In this document: piece by piece, positions 8,872-17,366 of the stretch
How the letters are laid out: each line of letters opens with the position of its first letter
How positions within the stretch are numbered: position 1 is the first letter of the stretch
DNA from: Bacteroidaceae bacterium
GTDB taxonomy: Bacteria; Bacteroidota; Bacteroidia; Bacteroidales; Bacteroidaceae
Direction: 5' to 3'
DNA: 64,000 bases
NCBI GenBank assembly: GCA_017650045.1
Contig: JAGCFP010000043.1
Span: 1 to 64,000 of the forward strand
Notes under the pieces: model-generated
The model's input: the letters and a program-made list of their open reading frames with translations, nothing else
Told to the model about the DNA's origin: nothing
Database searches by the model: none
Made by a program: the position numbers and the translations under genes

Positions 8872-8885
8872 AATTTTATAAAATT
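8872..8885. promoter_or_regulatory. Candidate BlaI operator before blaI
   Basis: AATTTTATAAAATT is a perfect 14-base palindrome 9 bases ahead of the blaI start. A near copy sits before the M56 gene (8285-8298). This fits an autoregulatory operator, but the site is entirely A/T. Confidence 0.4.
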
Positions 8886-9099
8886 ATTAAAGTAAAATAG
8901 AAGGATAAGAAAAGATTCGTTCTTTCTTCTACCAACAAATTAACTAAATAATTTCGTTTCTAAACTAATTTTGTTCGTTAATAATTATTAAAGGCCTTTT
9001 TTTTGTCCCTTTTTGGACTTTATTTGGTCTAAAAAGGCTAAAAGCAAGAAAAGTGTATAAATATTCCATGAAACATTTTTCTTAATAAAGAATTTTTTG

Positions 9100-9107
9100 T
9101 AATATTG
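9100..9107 (+). promoter_or_regulatory. -7 box for the inositol phosphate synthase gene
   Basis: TAATATTG differs at one base from TAnnTTTG and lies 39 bases upstream of the start at 9147. The 283-base gap shared with divergent blaI otherwise holds only A/T-rich sequence and a weak GCCTTTTTT/AAAAAGGC inverted repeat near 8993-9040. Confidence 0.4.
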
Positions 9108-9146
9108 CAGCCTGATTAAAGAAAACATTTAAAAAGTCATTATTAA

Positions 9147-10475
9147 ATGAATCAGAGCAATGTAAAACCTGCAGAAGGTAAATTGGGCATAATGGTAGTG
9201 GGCTGCGGTGCTGTGGCAACTACATTTATGACTGGCGTGCTGATGGCACGAAAAGGACTAACAAAACCAGTTGGGTCTATGACCCAGTATGACAAAATCC
9301 GTATAGGAAAAGGCAACGACAAGAAATACCTCCCGTACAGTGAAATCGTTCCAATAACCAAGCTCGAGGACATCGTGTTCGGCTCTTGGGATGTGTATCC
9401 TCAGAATGCCTATCAGGCTGCTATGTATGCAGAAGTATTGAAAGAGAAGGACATCGAGCCTGTGCGTGACGAGCTGGAGAAGATCGTACCTATGAAGGCT
9501 GCTTTCGACAAGAACTACGCCAAGCGTCTGGATGGCGACAACGTGAAGGACTGCAAGACGCGCTGGGAGATGGTGGAAGCGCTGCGCGAGGATATCCGCA
9601 ACTTCAAGAAGGCTAACAACTGCGCCCGCATCGTGGTGCTCTGGGCTGCTTCTACGGAGATCTACGTGCCTGTTTGCGAAGAGGTACACTACAAGCTCAG
9701 CGACCTGGAAGCTGCTATGAAGGCTGACGATCGTGAGCACATCGCTCCTTCTATGTGCTACGCTTATGCTGCATTGGTAGAGGGCGCTCCTTTCATCATG
9801 GGTGCTCCTAACACTACTGTGGATATTCCTGCGATGTGGGAACTGGCAGAGAAGACCAAGATGCCTATCGCTGGTAAGGATTTCAAGACAGGTCAGACAC
9901 TGGTGAAGAGTGGTTTCTCTCCTATCATCGGTACCCGCTGCCTGGGTCTGAGCGGTTGGTTCTCTACCAACATTCTGGGTAATCGTGACGGACTGGTGCT
10001 GGACGAGCCTGCCAACTTCCGTACTAAGGAGGTGTCTAAGCTCTCTACACTGGAGACTATCCTGAAGCCTGAGTGGCAGCCAGATCTTTACGGACATGGC
10101 AACGATGAGGATACGCAGTACTACCACAAGGTGCGTATCAACTACTATCCTCCTCGCAATGACAATAAGGAAGGTTGGGACAACATCGACATCTTCGGAT
10201 GGATGGGTTATCCTATGCAGATCAAGATCAACTTCCTGTGCCGCGACTCTATCCTGGCAGCTCCTCTTTGCTTGGATCTCTGCCTGCTGAGCGATCTGGC
10301 CGCACGTGCTGGACGTTATGGTACACAGCGTTTCCTGAGCTTCTTCCTGAAGAGCCCTATGCACGATTATACGCAGGGTGAAGAGGCTGTGAACCACCTC
10401 TATCAGCAGTACACCATGCTGAAGAACGCTATCCGTGAGATGGGTGGTTACGAGGCTGATGAGGAAATAGATTGA
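9147..10475 (+). CDS. ino1: Inositol-3-phosphate synthase (myo-inositol-1-phosphate synthase)
   Basis: The 442-residue enzyme converts glucose 6-phosphate to 1D-myo-inositol 3-phosphate using NAD. The N-terminal Rossmann segment IMVVGCGAVATTFMTG binds NAD. The conserved active-site blocks NTTVDIPAM, KDFKTGQT and STNILGNRDGLVL are present, as is the C-terminal DSILAAPLCLDL block. Length and motifs fit the bacterial/archaeal branch. In Bacteroidota the product feeds phosphatidylinositol and inositol sphingolipid synthesis, but no inositol-lipid genes adjoin it here. The gene stands alone: divergent blaI on one side, its own terminator on the other. Its G/C-rich codon use contrasts with nearby accessory genes and suggests high expression. 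Confidence 0.93.
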   Translation: MNQSNVKPAEGKLGIMVVGCGAVATTFMTGVLMARKGLTKPVGSMTQYDKIRIGKGNDKKYLPYSEIVPITKLEDIVFGSWDVYPQNAYQAAMYAEVLKEKDIEPVRDELEKIVPMKAAFDKNYAKRLDGDNVKDCKTRWEMVEALREDIRNFKKANNCARIVVLWAASTEIYVPVCEEVHYKLSDLEAAMKADDREHIAPSMCYAYAALVEGAPFIMGAPNTTVDIPAMWELAEKTKMPIAGKDFKTGQTLVKSGFSPIIGTRCLGLSGWFSTNILGNRDGLVLDEPANFRTKEVSKLSTLETILKPEWQPDLYGHGNDEDTQYYHKVRINYYPPRNDNKEGWDNIDIFGWMGYPMQIKINFLCRDSILAAPLCLDLCLLSDLAARAGRYGTQRFLSFFLKSPMHDYTQGEEAVNHLYQQYTMLKNAIREMGGYEADEEID

Positions 10476-10496
10476 TCCTTCATCTTTACACTATAC

Positions 10497-10540
10497 TAGG
10501 AGGCGATTTCTACAAAAAGGAAGTTGCCTCCTATTTTTTT
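10497..10540 (+). terminator. Rho-independent terminator after ino1
   Basis: Arms TAGGAGGC (10497-10504) and GCCTCCTA (10526-10533) form an 8-base stem followed by a run of T, 22 bases after the stop at 10475. Confidence 0.8.
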
Positions 10541-10561
10541 GCAAACCTAAAAGAAAAAACG

Positions 10562-10569
10562 TAACTTCG
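10562..10569 (+). promoter_or_regulatory. -7 box for the antiporter-channel operon
   Basis: TAACTTCG matches TAnnTTTG at all but one base, 42 bases upstream of the ATG at 10612. It follows the ino1 terminator, so this operon has its own start. Confidence 0.45.
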
Positions 10570-10611
10570 CACAGATTTGTGTAGCACACCTTAATATAAA
10601 TAGTGGAAGAA

Positions 10612-12054
10612 ATGATTAACTCTGAGAATATCTTGCTGGTGGGTAGCGTACTGCTGTTTTTCAGTATCGTGTTCAGTAAGACTGGATTCAAGTTTGGTGT
10701 GCCCACTCTGCTGGTCTTCCTGCTGGTGGGCATGGGCTTCGGAACAGACGGATTAGGCATTGAATTCAGCAGTGCAAAGGATGCCCAGTTCATAGGCATG
10801 GTGGCACTGAGCATCATACTTTTCTCTGGTGGTATGGACACTAAGATAGAGAGCATCAGGCCCGTATTGACCCCTGGTATCATGTTATCTACAGCAGGTG
10901 TGCTGATAACAACGATGCTCACAGGTGGCTTCATCTATTTCATATCTGGACTGAGCAAGACTAACATAGAGTTGGGACTGATGACCTCCATGCTGCTGGC
11001 TGCCACCATGTCGTCAACAGACTCGGCTTCAGTGTTCAACATCCTGAAGTCGCAGCGGATGAACCTGAAATATAATCTACGCCCACTGTTGGAGCTGGAG
11101 AGTGGAAGCAACGACCCTATGGCCATCATGCTGACACTGGTACTGATACAGGTGATAGCTGGAGGCAGCGAACTTGATGCCCTGCCCGTAGTGCGAAACC
11201 TTATCATTCAGTTTGCTGTGGGTGGCTTGCTGGGCTTCCTGATGGGAAAGTTTGCCACTTGGATACTCAACAAGATCAACCTGCCCAACGGTTCACTCTA
11301 CCCCATCCTTTTGCTTAGCTTGGTATTTATGACCTTCATCTTCACTGACCTGCTGAGCGGAAATGGCTATCTGGCCGTTTACATTGCTGGCATTGTGGTG
11401 GGAAACTACAAATTGGCCTATCGCAAGGAGATAAACACGTTCATGAACGGACTGACGTGGCTTTTCCAAATCATCATGTTCCTCACTCTGGGTCTGCTGG
11501 TGAATCCTCATGAGATGCTGGGAGTGGCATTGGTGGCCATTCTCATAGCCATCTTCATGGTACTGGTGGCTCGTCCAATCAGTGTCTTTGCATGTCTGCT
11601 GCCCTTCAAGGAGTTTCCTATCAAAGCCAAGGCCTTCGTGTCATGGGTGGGTCTGCGTGGTGCAGCACCTATCATCTTTGCCACCTACCCTGTAATAGCT
11701 GGCATCGAAGGGGCTAACATCATCTTCAACGTGGTGTTTTTCATCACACTGCTCTCTCTACTCATACAAGGCATGACTATTGGCATCGTAGCAAAGAAAC
11801 TGCATCTGGATCTGCCTGCAGAGAAAGAGGGTAATGAGTTCGGCATAGAGCTGCCTGACGAGATAGACTCACAATTGGAAGAGATAACTGTCACTGAAAC
11901 CATGCTCGGCAACGGCAACCGACTGATGGACATGCAGTTCAAGAAAGGCCAACTGGTAATGATCATTAAACGTGATGATAAGTTCATCGTGCCACATGGG
12001 CAACTGGAACTGATGAAAAATGACAAATTGTTACTAATTAAACAAAGCATATGA
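10612..12054 (+). CDS. K+/H+ antiporter, CPA1 family with TrkA-C domain (NhaP2-like)
   Basis: I start at ATG 10612 (MINSENILLVG); an in-frame GTG at 10603 is the alternative. The protein is 480 residues. Residues 1-395 are a dozen or so membrane helices of the Na+/H+ exchanger fold, with LLELESGSNDPMAIML carrying the ion-binding Asp of CPA1 transporters. Residues about 410-480 form a TrkA-C (RCK-C) domain (NGNRLMDMQFKKGQLVMIIKRDD), typical of NhaP2/CvrA and of a regulated antiporter. It would expel K+ in exchange for protons. The stop overlaps the start of the channel gene by 4 bases (ATGA), so the two are translationally coupled. Confidence 0.88.
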   Translation: MINSENILLVGSVLLFFSIVFSKTGFKFGVPTLLVFLLVGMGFGTDGLGIEFSSAKDAQFIGMVALSIILFSGGMDTKIESIRPVLTPGIMLSTAGVLITTMLTGGFIYFISGLSKTNIELGLMTSMLLAATMSSTDSASVFNILKSQRMNLKYNLRPLLELESGSNDPMAIMLTLVLIQVIAGGSELDALPVVRNLIIQFAVGGLLGFLMGKFATWILNKINLPNGSLYPILLLSLVFMTFIFTDLLSGNGYLAVYIAGIVVGNYKLAYRKEINTFMNGLTWLFQIIMFLTLGLLVNPHEMLGVALVAILIAIFMVLVARPISVFACLLPFKEFPIKAKAFVSWVGLRGAAPIIFATYPVIAGIEGANIIFNVVFFITLLSLLIQGMTIGIVAKKLHLDLPAEKEGNEFGIELPDEIDSQLEEITVTETMLGNGNRLMDMQFKKGQLVMIIKRDDKFIVPHGQLELMKNDKLLLIKQSI

Positions 12055-14060
12055 AAGCACTGATACAGAGATTCCGCATACTATTCGACCGCACTTTTGC
12101 TGCACAGGGTTGGAAACAATTGGCTTGGCTGGTGGCTGCCATTCTTCTGGTGTTCATCATCGGATGGCTGTTGCACTTCCTTTTCATCTCAGGAGCCACA
12201 TATAACGATCTGAGTGGCCTTTCATGGCAGCAGCGCCTGTTCCAGTTGCTCATAGACCCAGGAGCGGTGGATTATGTCTCTGCCGACCATCACTTGGTGG
12301 CTCAGATATTGGCCTTGATAGGAACCATCCTCTTTGGCGGTTGCCTTATCTCCGTGATATCCAACATGCTGCAGCGCCATGTGGAGAATTTCAAGGAAGG
12401 TGGTATCTCTTACCAACTGAAGGATCATGTGGTGATTATCGGTTTCGATGATATGGTGCCTTCTCTGATTGCTCAGATCTGCCGTGACCCTCGCTATGAG
12501 GGCTGCCACATTCTGGTGCAAACCACGGAGCCTGCTCAGACGGTGAAGGGCTACATCGACCGTAACCTTCCCAAGAAGCAAGAGGGACGTGTGCTGATGG
12601 CCAATGCCCGTCGTGACTCTGAAGAGGACCTTCAGCGACTCTATACGACGCAAGCACGCGAGGTCTTTGTCATTGGCAACCGTGATGAGGTGGACCACGA
12701 CTCGATGAACATCGACTGTCTGAAGAAGATTGTGGAGATACATAAGCGTGCGAAGAATTGCCCCATCATTCCGTTTACTGTCTTCTTTGCTTACCATAAC
12801 ACCTTCTCTGTGTTCCAAGTGACTGACTTGGCTGAGGAGTGGCGCAAATACATCGAATTCCGTCCGTTCAACTTCTACGAAGGATGGGCCAAGAAAGTGC
12901 TTATCAGTCGGTTCTATACCGATGGCTACACCAAGACTGAATATCCTGCACTGGATAGGGAACAGATGGGCCCTAACAGTCAGAAATACGTGCATCTGGT
13001 TATCCTCGGCATGAGCCGCTTAGGCGTGGCTCTGGGTACGGAAGCTGCCCATCTGATGCACTTCCCGAATTACTTCAAGGATCATTCCAAGAAGACGCGC
13101 ATCACCTTTATCGACATCCATGCCGACAGGGAGATGGATATCTTCAAGAACCGTTACCGCCATCTGTTCCAGATCATGTCTTCGACTTATCGCGACTTTG
13201 AGGATGGCAAGGGGGAAGAACAGGTATTGCCTCCTACCCTTTTCACTGGGAAGCAAGCCGACTTTCTGGACATCCGCTTTGAGTTCATCAAGGCCAGGGC
13301 GGAGTCTGTGGCTATTCAGAAACTCTTGGCTAAATGGGCGATGGATAACGATAAGCTGCTGACCATCGCTGTCTGCCTGAAGAAGCCGAAGATGAACATG
13401 GACATTGGTCTCTACCTGCCTGATGTGGTGTATGAACGCAATACTCCTATCTTGTTGCAACAACAGTCATCAGCGGCCTTGCTGAGCATGCTGAACTGTG
13501 AATGGAAGGAAGACAAGGTGTCGAAATTCAGCCATCTGTTCCCCTTTGGTATGATGGATAACTACTTCGACTTAAACAGTCGCGAGATACAGGTGGCTCA
13601 GACCATCAACTATATCTACGACTATTTCTTCAAGCATGGCTCTACCCCTACAGAGCTGCCTGACGAAAAGACCATGCACGACCTCTGGATACAACTGCCT
13701 GTGGCGCTGCAGTGGAGCAACTATTACAACAGCTACTCCATTGGTCCGAAGCTCCGTGCTCTGGGATATGCTGAGGACAGCTGTCCTGAGGAACTGAGCG
13801 ATGAGGAAGTGAACGTGATTGCCCAAGTGGAGCACAACCGCTGGTGCATGGAGAAACTACTCTTAGGCTTCCGCAAGCCTGATGCAGAGACGCTTCATCG
13901 CATGGAGAAGGATGCTGAGTTCCGCAAGCAATGCCGACAGCTCTTTATCCATCAGGATATCCGTCCGTATGAAGACCTCTCGGAAGACAGCAAGGACTTG
14001 GACCGCATCATGGTACATTGCCTACCGCTGATTATCAAGCAGCGCAAAAGCACGAGGTAA
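12051..14060 (+). CDS. CASTOR/POLLUX-like RCK ion channel with C-terminal RyR domain
   Basis: The protein is 669 residues. It has a membrane helix at about 23-47, a pore-like segment LFQLLIDPGAVDY at about 64-76, and a second helix at about 87-112. These are followed by SYQLKDHVVIIGFDDM, where a Rossmann/RCK domain begins. The D-P-G in the pore loop and the order helix, pore, helix, RCK resemble prokaryotic relatives of the plant CASTOR/POLLUX channels. A second nucleotide-binding-like region starts at KYVHLVILGMSRLGVAL. The C-terminus (about 580-660) is a RyR domain: VEHNRWCMEKLLLGFRKP and IRPYEDLSEDSKDLDR match the E-H-x-R-W and P-y-e-e-L-.-e-.K-.-D-R signatures. Translation is coupled to the antiporter. 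Ligand and ion are unknown. Confidence 0.78.
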   Translation: MKALIQRFRILFDRTFAAQGWKQLAWLVAAILLVFIIGWLLHFLFISGATYNDLSGLSWQQRLFQLLIDPGAVDYVSADHHLVAQILALIGTILFGGCLISVISNMLQRHVENFKEGGISYQLKDHVVIIGFDDMVPSLIAQICRDPRYEGCHILVQTTEPAQTVKGYIDRNLPKKQEGRVLMANARRDSEEDLQRLYTTQAREVFVIGNRDEVDHDSMNIDCLKKIVEIHKRAKNCPIIPFTVFFAYHNTFSVFQVTDLAEEWRKYIEFRPFNFYEGWAKKVLISRFYTDGYTKTEYPALDREQMGPNSQKYVHLVILGMSRLGVALGTEAAHLMHFPNYFKDHSKKTRITFIDIHADREMDIFKNRYRHLFQIMSSTYRDFEDGKGEEQVLPPTLFTGKQADFLDIRFEFIKARAESVAIQKLLAKWAMDNDKLLTIAVCLKKPKMNMDIGLYLPDVVYERNTPILLQQQSSAALLSMLNCEWKEDKVSKFSHLFPFGMMDNYFDLNSREIQVAQTINYIYDYFFKHGSTPTELPDEKTMHDLWIQLPVALQWSNYYNSYSIGPKLRALGYAEDSCPEELSDEEVNVIAQVEHNRWCMEKLLLGFRKPDAETLHRMEKDAEFRKQCRQLFIHQDIRPYEDLSEDSKDLDRIMVHCLPLIIKQRKSTR

Positions 14061-14085
14061 TTAATTAATTAATATTCAAAGATTG

Positions 14086-14139
14086 AAAAATTGAAAGATG
14101 CAAAGATTAATTCTTGCATTTTTGAATCTTTTAATTTTT
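14086..14139. terminator. Bidirectional terminator-like hairpin between convergent RyR units
   Basis: Arms 14086-14099 and 14126-14139 pair over 14 bases with one mismatch. A-runs and T-runs at the ends allow termination from either side. It lies between the channel stop at 14060 and the membrane protein stop at 14145. Confidence 0.45.
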
Positions 14140-14144
14140 GCATT

Positions 14145-15548
14145 CTACCACTGTGCCCAGTCATAGTGTGGCAGTTCCCAGCCGAATGGATTGAACAGCA
14201 GCCAGAAACCTACGATAAACCACATCAACCAACGAGAAACTCCTAAGAAGATAACTAATACCATCTTGGATTGATACCATTTATTGAAATACTCCAGGCT
14301 CTCCCACTTGTATGATTGCCAAGCCAGCGTACGCCCATTCTTGGCCATTACTAACATGAAGATGAATGTGATAATACCTACTTGAGAAGAAGTCAAGAAT
14401 CCCGCCTGAGCAATCAGAGGAAGGGCTATAAATGTGAAATAGATCAGGAATCGATACTTGATGGTATGGCAAATAAGGAAGAACTCAGGGAAAAGGAAAG
14501 CCACCCAGCTCCATCTGTTTACTCCAGGCATGATTAGTTTGTCATAGACAGGAGTGAAAGCCAGTCGAAGCAGGTCGATGTCTCTTCGACCATAGAGATA
14601 GCTTTTGTTTTCAGACACATGGTCAGGATGCTCCTTCACGTAAACGTCTGCAAACTGTTTATAAGCGTCTGAAGAATCCAATGCATAAACGCGGAACTGT
14701 CCATCAGGCATCAGATAGAACAGCTGCTCACAACCCATTTCGTTCAACTTTGGCAACTGCAGGTTGTATTTCTCATCAGCAAAGCGTCTGAATTCCTCAT
14801 ATTCTGCATAATCAGCCACCCAGAAAAGCACCTTCTTCAGATGTCCGCCTTTCACGCTCTGTTCAAATTCCCACAGATAGCTTTCACTCATGTTTACTCG
14901 CTGCAGGATAATAGGAGTCTTCTGCTGCAAATCGATGACAATGTCCTGCCAATTTTTACCCACATAGATGCGCTTGGCTCCTCGCTGGGGCATAAACTCA
15001 TCGGGCTTGCCAATGGCAAAGGGGAAATACAAGCGTTTCAACGCATGCATCAACTTCTTTTCCGACTCTCGATAGCGTTTATCATCCTTGAATCTTCGCA
15101 GATAGAGAATAAAATACTGCAGATACTTCACATGCTTATCAGAATAGAACTCCACACGGTTAGTAATACGCAGCATGATGTAATAGAAAGGCACTACTGT
15201 CATCAAGGCTGCATTGGTACGCTGAACGGAAAACCAAAAGAGATCTTTGCTGGATGATAGCGTTTCAGAAAACCATGAAGAAGCACTCAAGCCATTGACA
15301 ATCACAACAATGATGATGGCGACCAACATCCAGTCGGCCGCCATACGGCATCGCATAGCGATCTTATAATTCTTAGAATAGAGTATTAAGAGACGTAATG
15401 GAAAAGATAAGATGAGGAATGAAATCATGACAGCAAGGGCAGAACCTAAGATGGTACCTACACCTATAGGTAAAGCCATACCTGTCATATGACCTAAGTC
15501 ATACCAGTTTATTGCCCCAGCTGTCCCATCATTCATCAGCTCTCCCAC
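14145..15548 (-). CDS. Membrane protein with TIR-like cytosolic domain
   Basis: The protein is 467 residues. Hydrophobic segments at about 25-57, 72-88 and 107-127 precede a soluble block (about 145-305) that starts YFILYLRRFKDD and contains GAKRIYVGKNWQDIVIDL and SESYLWEFEQSVKGG. This pattern (LRxFxDD, then W..V..L...pii.. and LWE.e) belongs to a poorly described family of membrane proteins whose soluble domain looks like a TIR-like Rossmann fold. NRWSWVAFLFPEFFLI (about 344-359) recalls DUF2628-type membrane modules, and more helices follow to residue 452. The gene overlaps the upstream RyR gene by 13 bases, so the two are coupled. No catalytic Glu equivalent to TIR NADases can be assigned by eye. 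Function unknown. Confidence 0.65.
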   Translation of the reverse strand: MGELMNDGTAGAINWYDLGHMTGMALPIGVGTILGSALAVMISFLILSFPLRLLILYSKNYKIAMRCRMAADWMLVAIIIVVIVNGLSASSWFSETLSSSKDLFWFSVQRTNAALMTVVPFYYIMLRITNRVEFYSDKHVKYLQYFILYLRRFKDDKRYRESEKKLMHALKRLYFPFAIGKPDEFMPQRGAKRIYVGKNWQDIVIDLQQKTPIILQRVNMSESYLWEFEQSVKGGHLKKVLFWVADYAEYEEFRRFADEKYNLQLPKLNEMGCEQLFYLMPDGQFRVYALDSSDAYKQFADVYVKEHPDHVSENKSYLYGRRDIDLLRLAFTPVYDKLIMPGVNRWSWVAFLFPEFFLICHTIKYRFLIYFTFIALPLIAQAGFLTSSQVGIITFIFMLVMAKNGRTLAWQSYKWESLEYFNKWYQSKMVLVIFLGVSRWLMWFIVGFWLLFNPFGWELPHYDWAQW

Positions 15549-15973
15549 TCGCTCCTGTCAATTTTATGACCACAGTGCTCACAGAATACCTGATGCTTGA
15601 AGATAAAACCTCCACAGTTGCTGCAGTGATACTCTTCCTTACTGTTGCGGATACGTTCCATCATCTCTTTGTAAAGATCGGTTTCCTGCACCTTTACTAC
15701 ATCGTAGCCCAACTTCTTGAGCAGCTTGATGGAGCGCATGGCAGTGGCACGGTCGTACTCCTTCTCACCATCAGAGAGGTCCTTGTATGGCACCATGTCA
15801 GGGGTTTGCTTCTTACGATCATCGCGTACAGGGCCGTAGGTCCAACCTTCGAGGCGACGGTTCTCTGCCCAGATTTCATGGGCGTTCTCAGCAATGGCTT
15901 CACGAAGTTCTATCAGGTCGTCTGTCAGCGTTACGTCGCTCAGATCGATAGGTTTTGGGATATATTCTTCCAT
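15536..15973 (-). CDS. RyR-domain protein with C-terminal zinc ribbon
   Basis: I use ATG 15973 (MEEYIPKPIDLSDVTL), which fits the usual RyR N-terminus and follows a promoter; an upstream in-frame ATG at 16042 lies before the -7 box. The protein is 145 residues. Residues 1-92 are a canonical RyR domain (YIPKPID..DV.L, AENAHEIWAENRRLEGWTYG, VPYKDLSDGEKEYDR, LLKKLGY), the domain repeated in animal ryanodine receptors. Residues 117-134 form a zinc ribbon with CxxC at 117/120 and 131/134. The same domain ends the channel protein at 12051-14060. It overlaps the TIR-like membrane gene downstream, so it may be that protein's soluble sensor or adaptor (inference). Confidence 0.88.
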   Translation of the reverse strand: MEEYIPKPIDLSDVTLTDDLIELREAIAENAHEIWAENRRLEGWTYGPVRDDRKKQTPDMVPYKDLSDGEKEYDRATAMRSIKLLKKLGYDVVKVQETDLYKEMMERIRNSKEEYHCSNCGGFIFKHQVFCEHCGHKIDRSEWES

Positions 15974-16001
15974 GTTATTTAGATTTTTGGGTTCTTTGAT
16001 G

Positions 16002-16033
16002 CAAATATAAACAAAAAAATAAGGCACACCAAA
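16002..16033 (-). promoter_or_regulatory. Promoter of the RyR-zinc ribbon operon
   Basis: On the minus strand a TTTG -33 box (16030-16033) and TATATTTG -7 box (16002-16009) lie 20 bases apart, about 30 bases upstream of the start at 15973. Confidence 0.6.
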
Positions 16034-16068
16034 ATGATGCACCTTATTTTTAATAGAGGTTCTAATTT

Positions 16069-17352
<1,284 letters not shown>

Positions 17353-17366
17353 TTACTTAAAAAAGT

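Noticed and set aside
9258..10397. Open frame of 379 codons on the minus strand opposite ino1
   Set aside because: It lies wholly within a strongly conserved enzyme gene and has no recognisable family; it is a G/C-rich codon shadow.
12222..12995. Open frame of 257 codons opposite the RCK-RyR channel gene
   Set aside because: Antisense shadow of a gene with clear domains; no family features.
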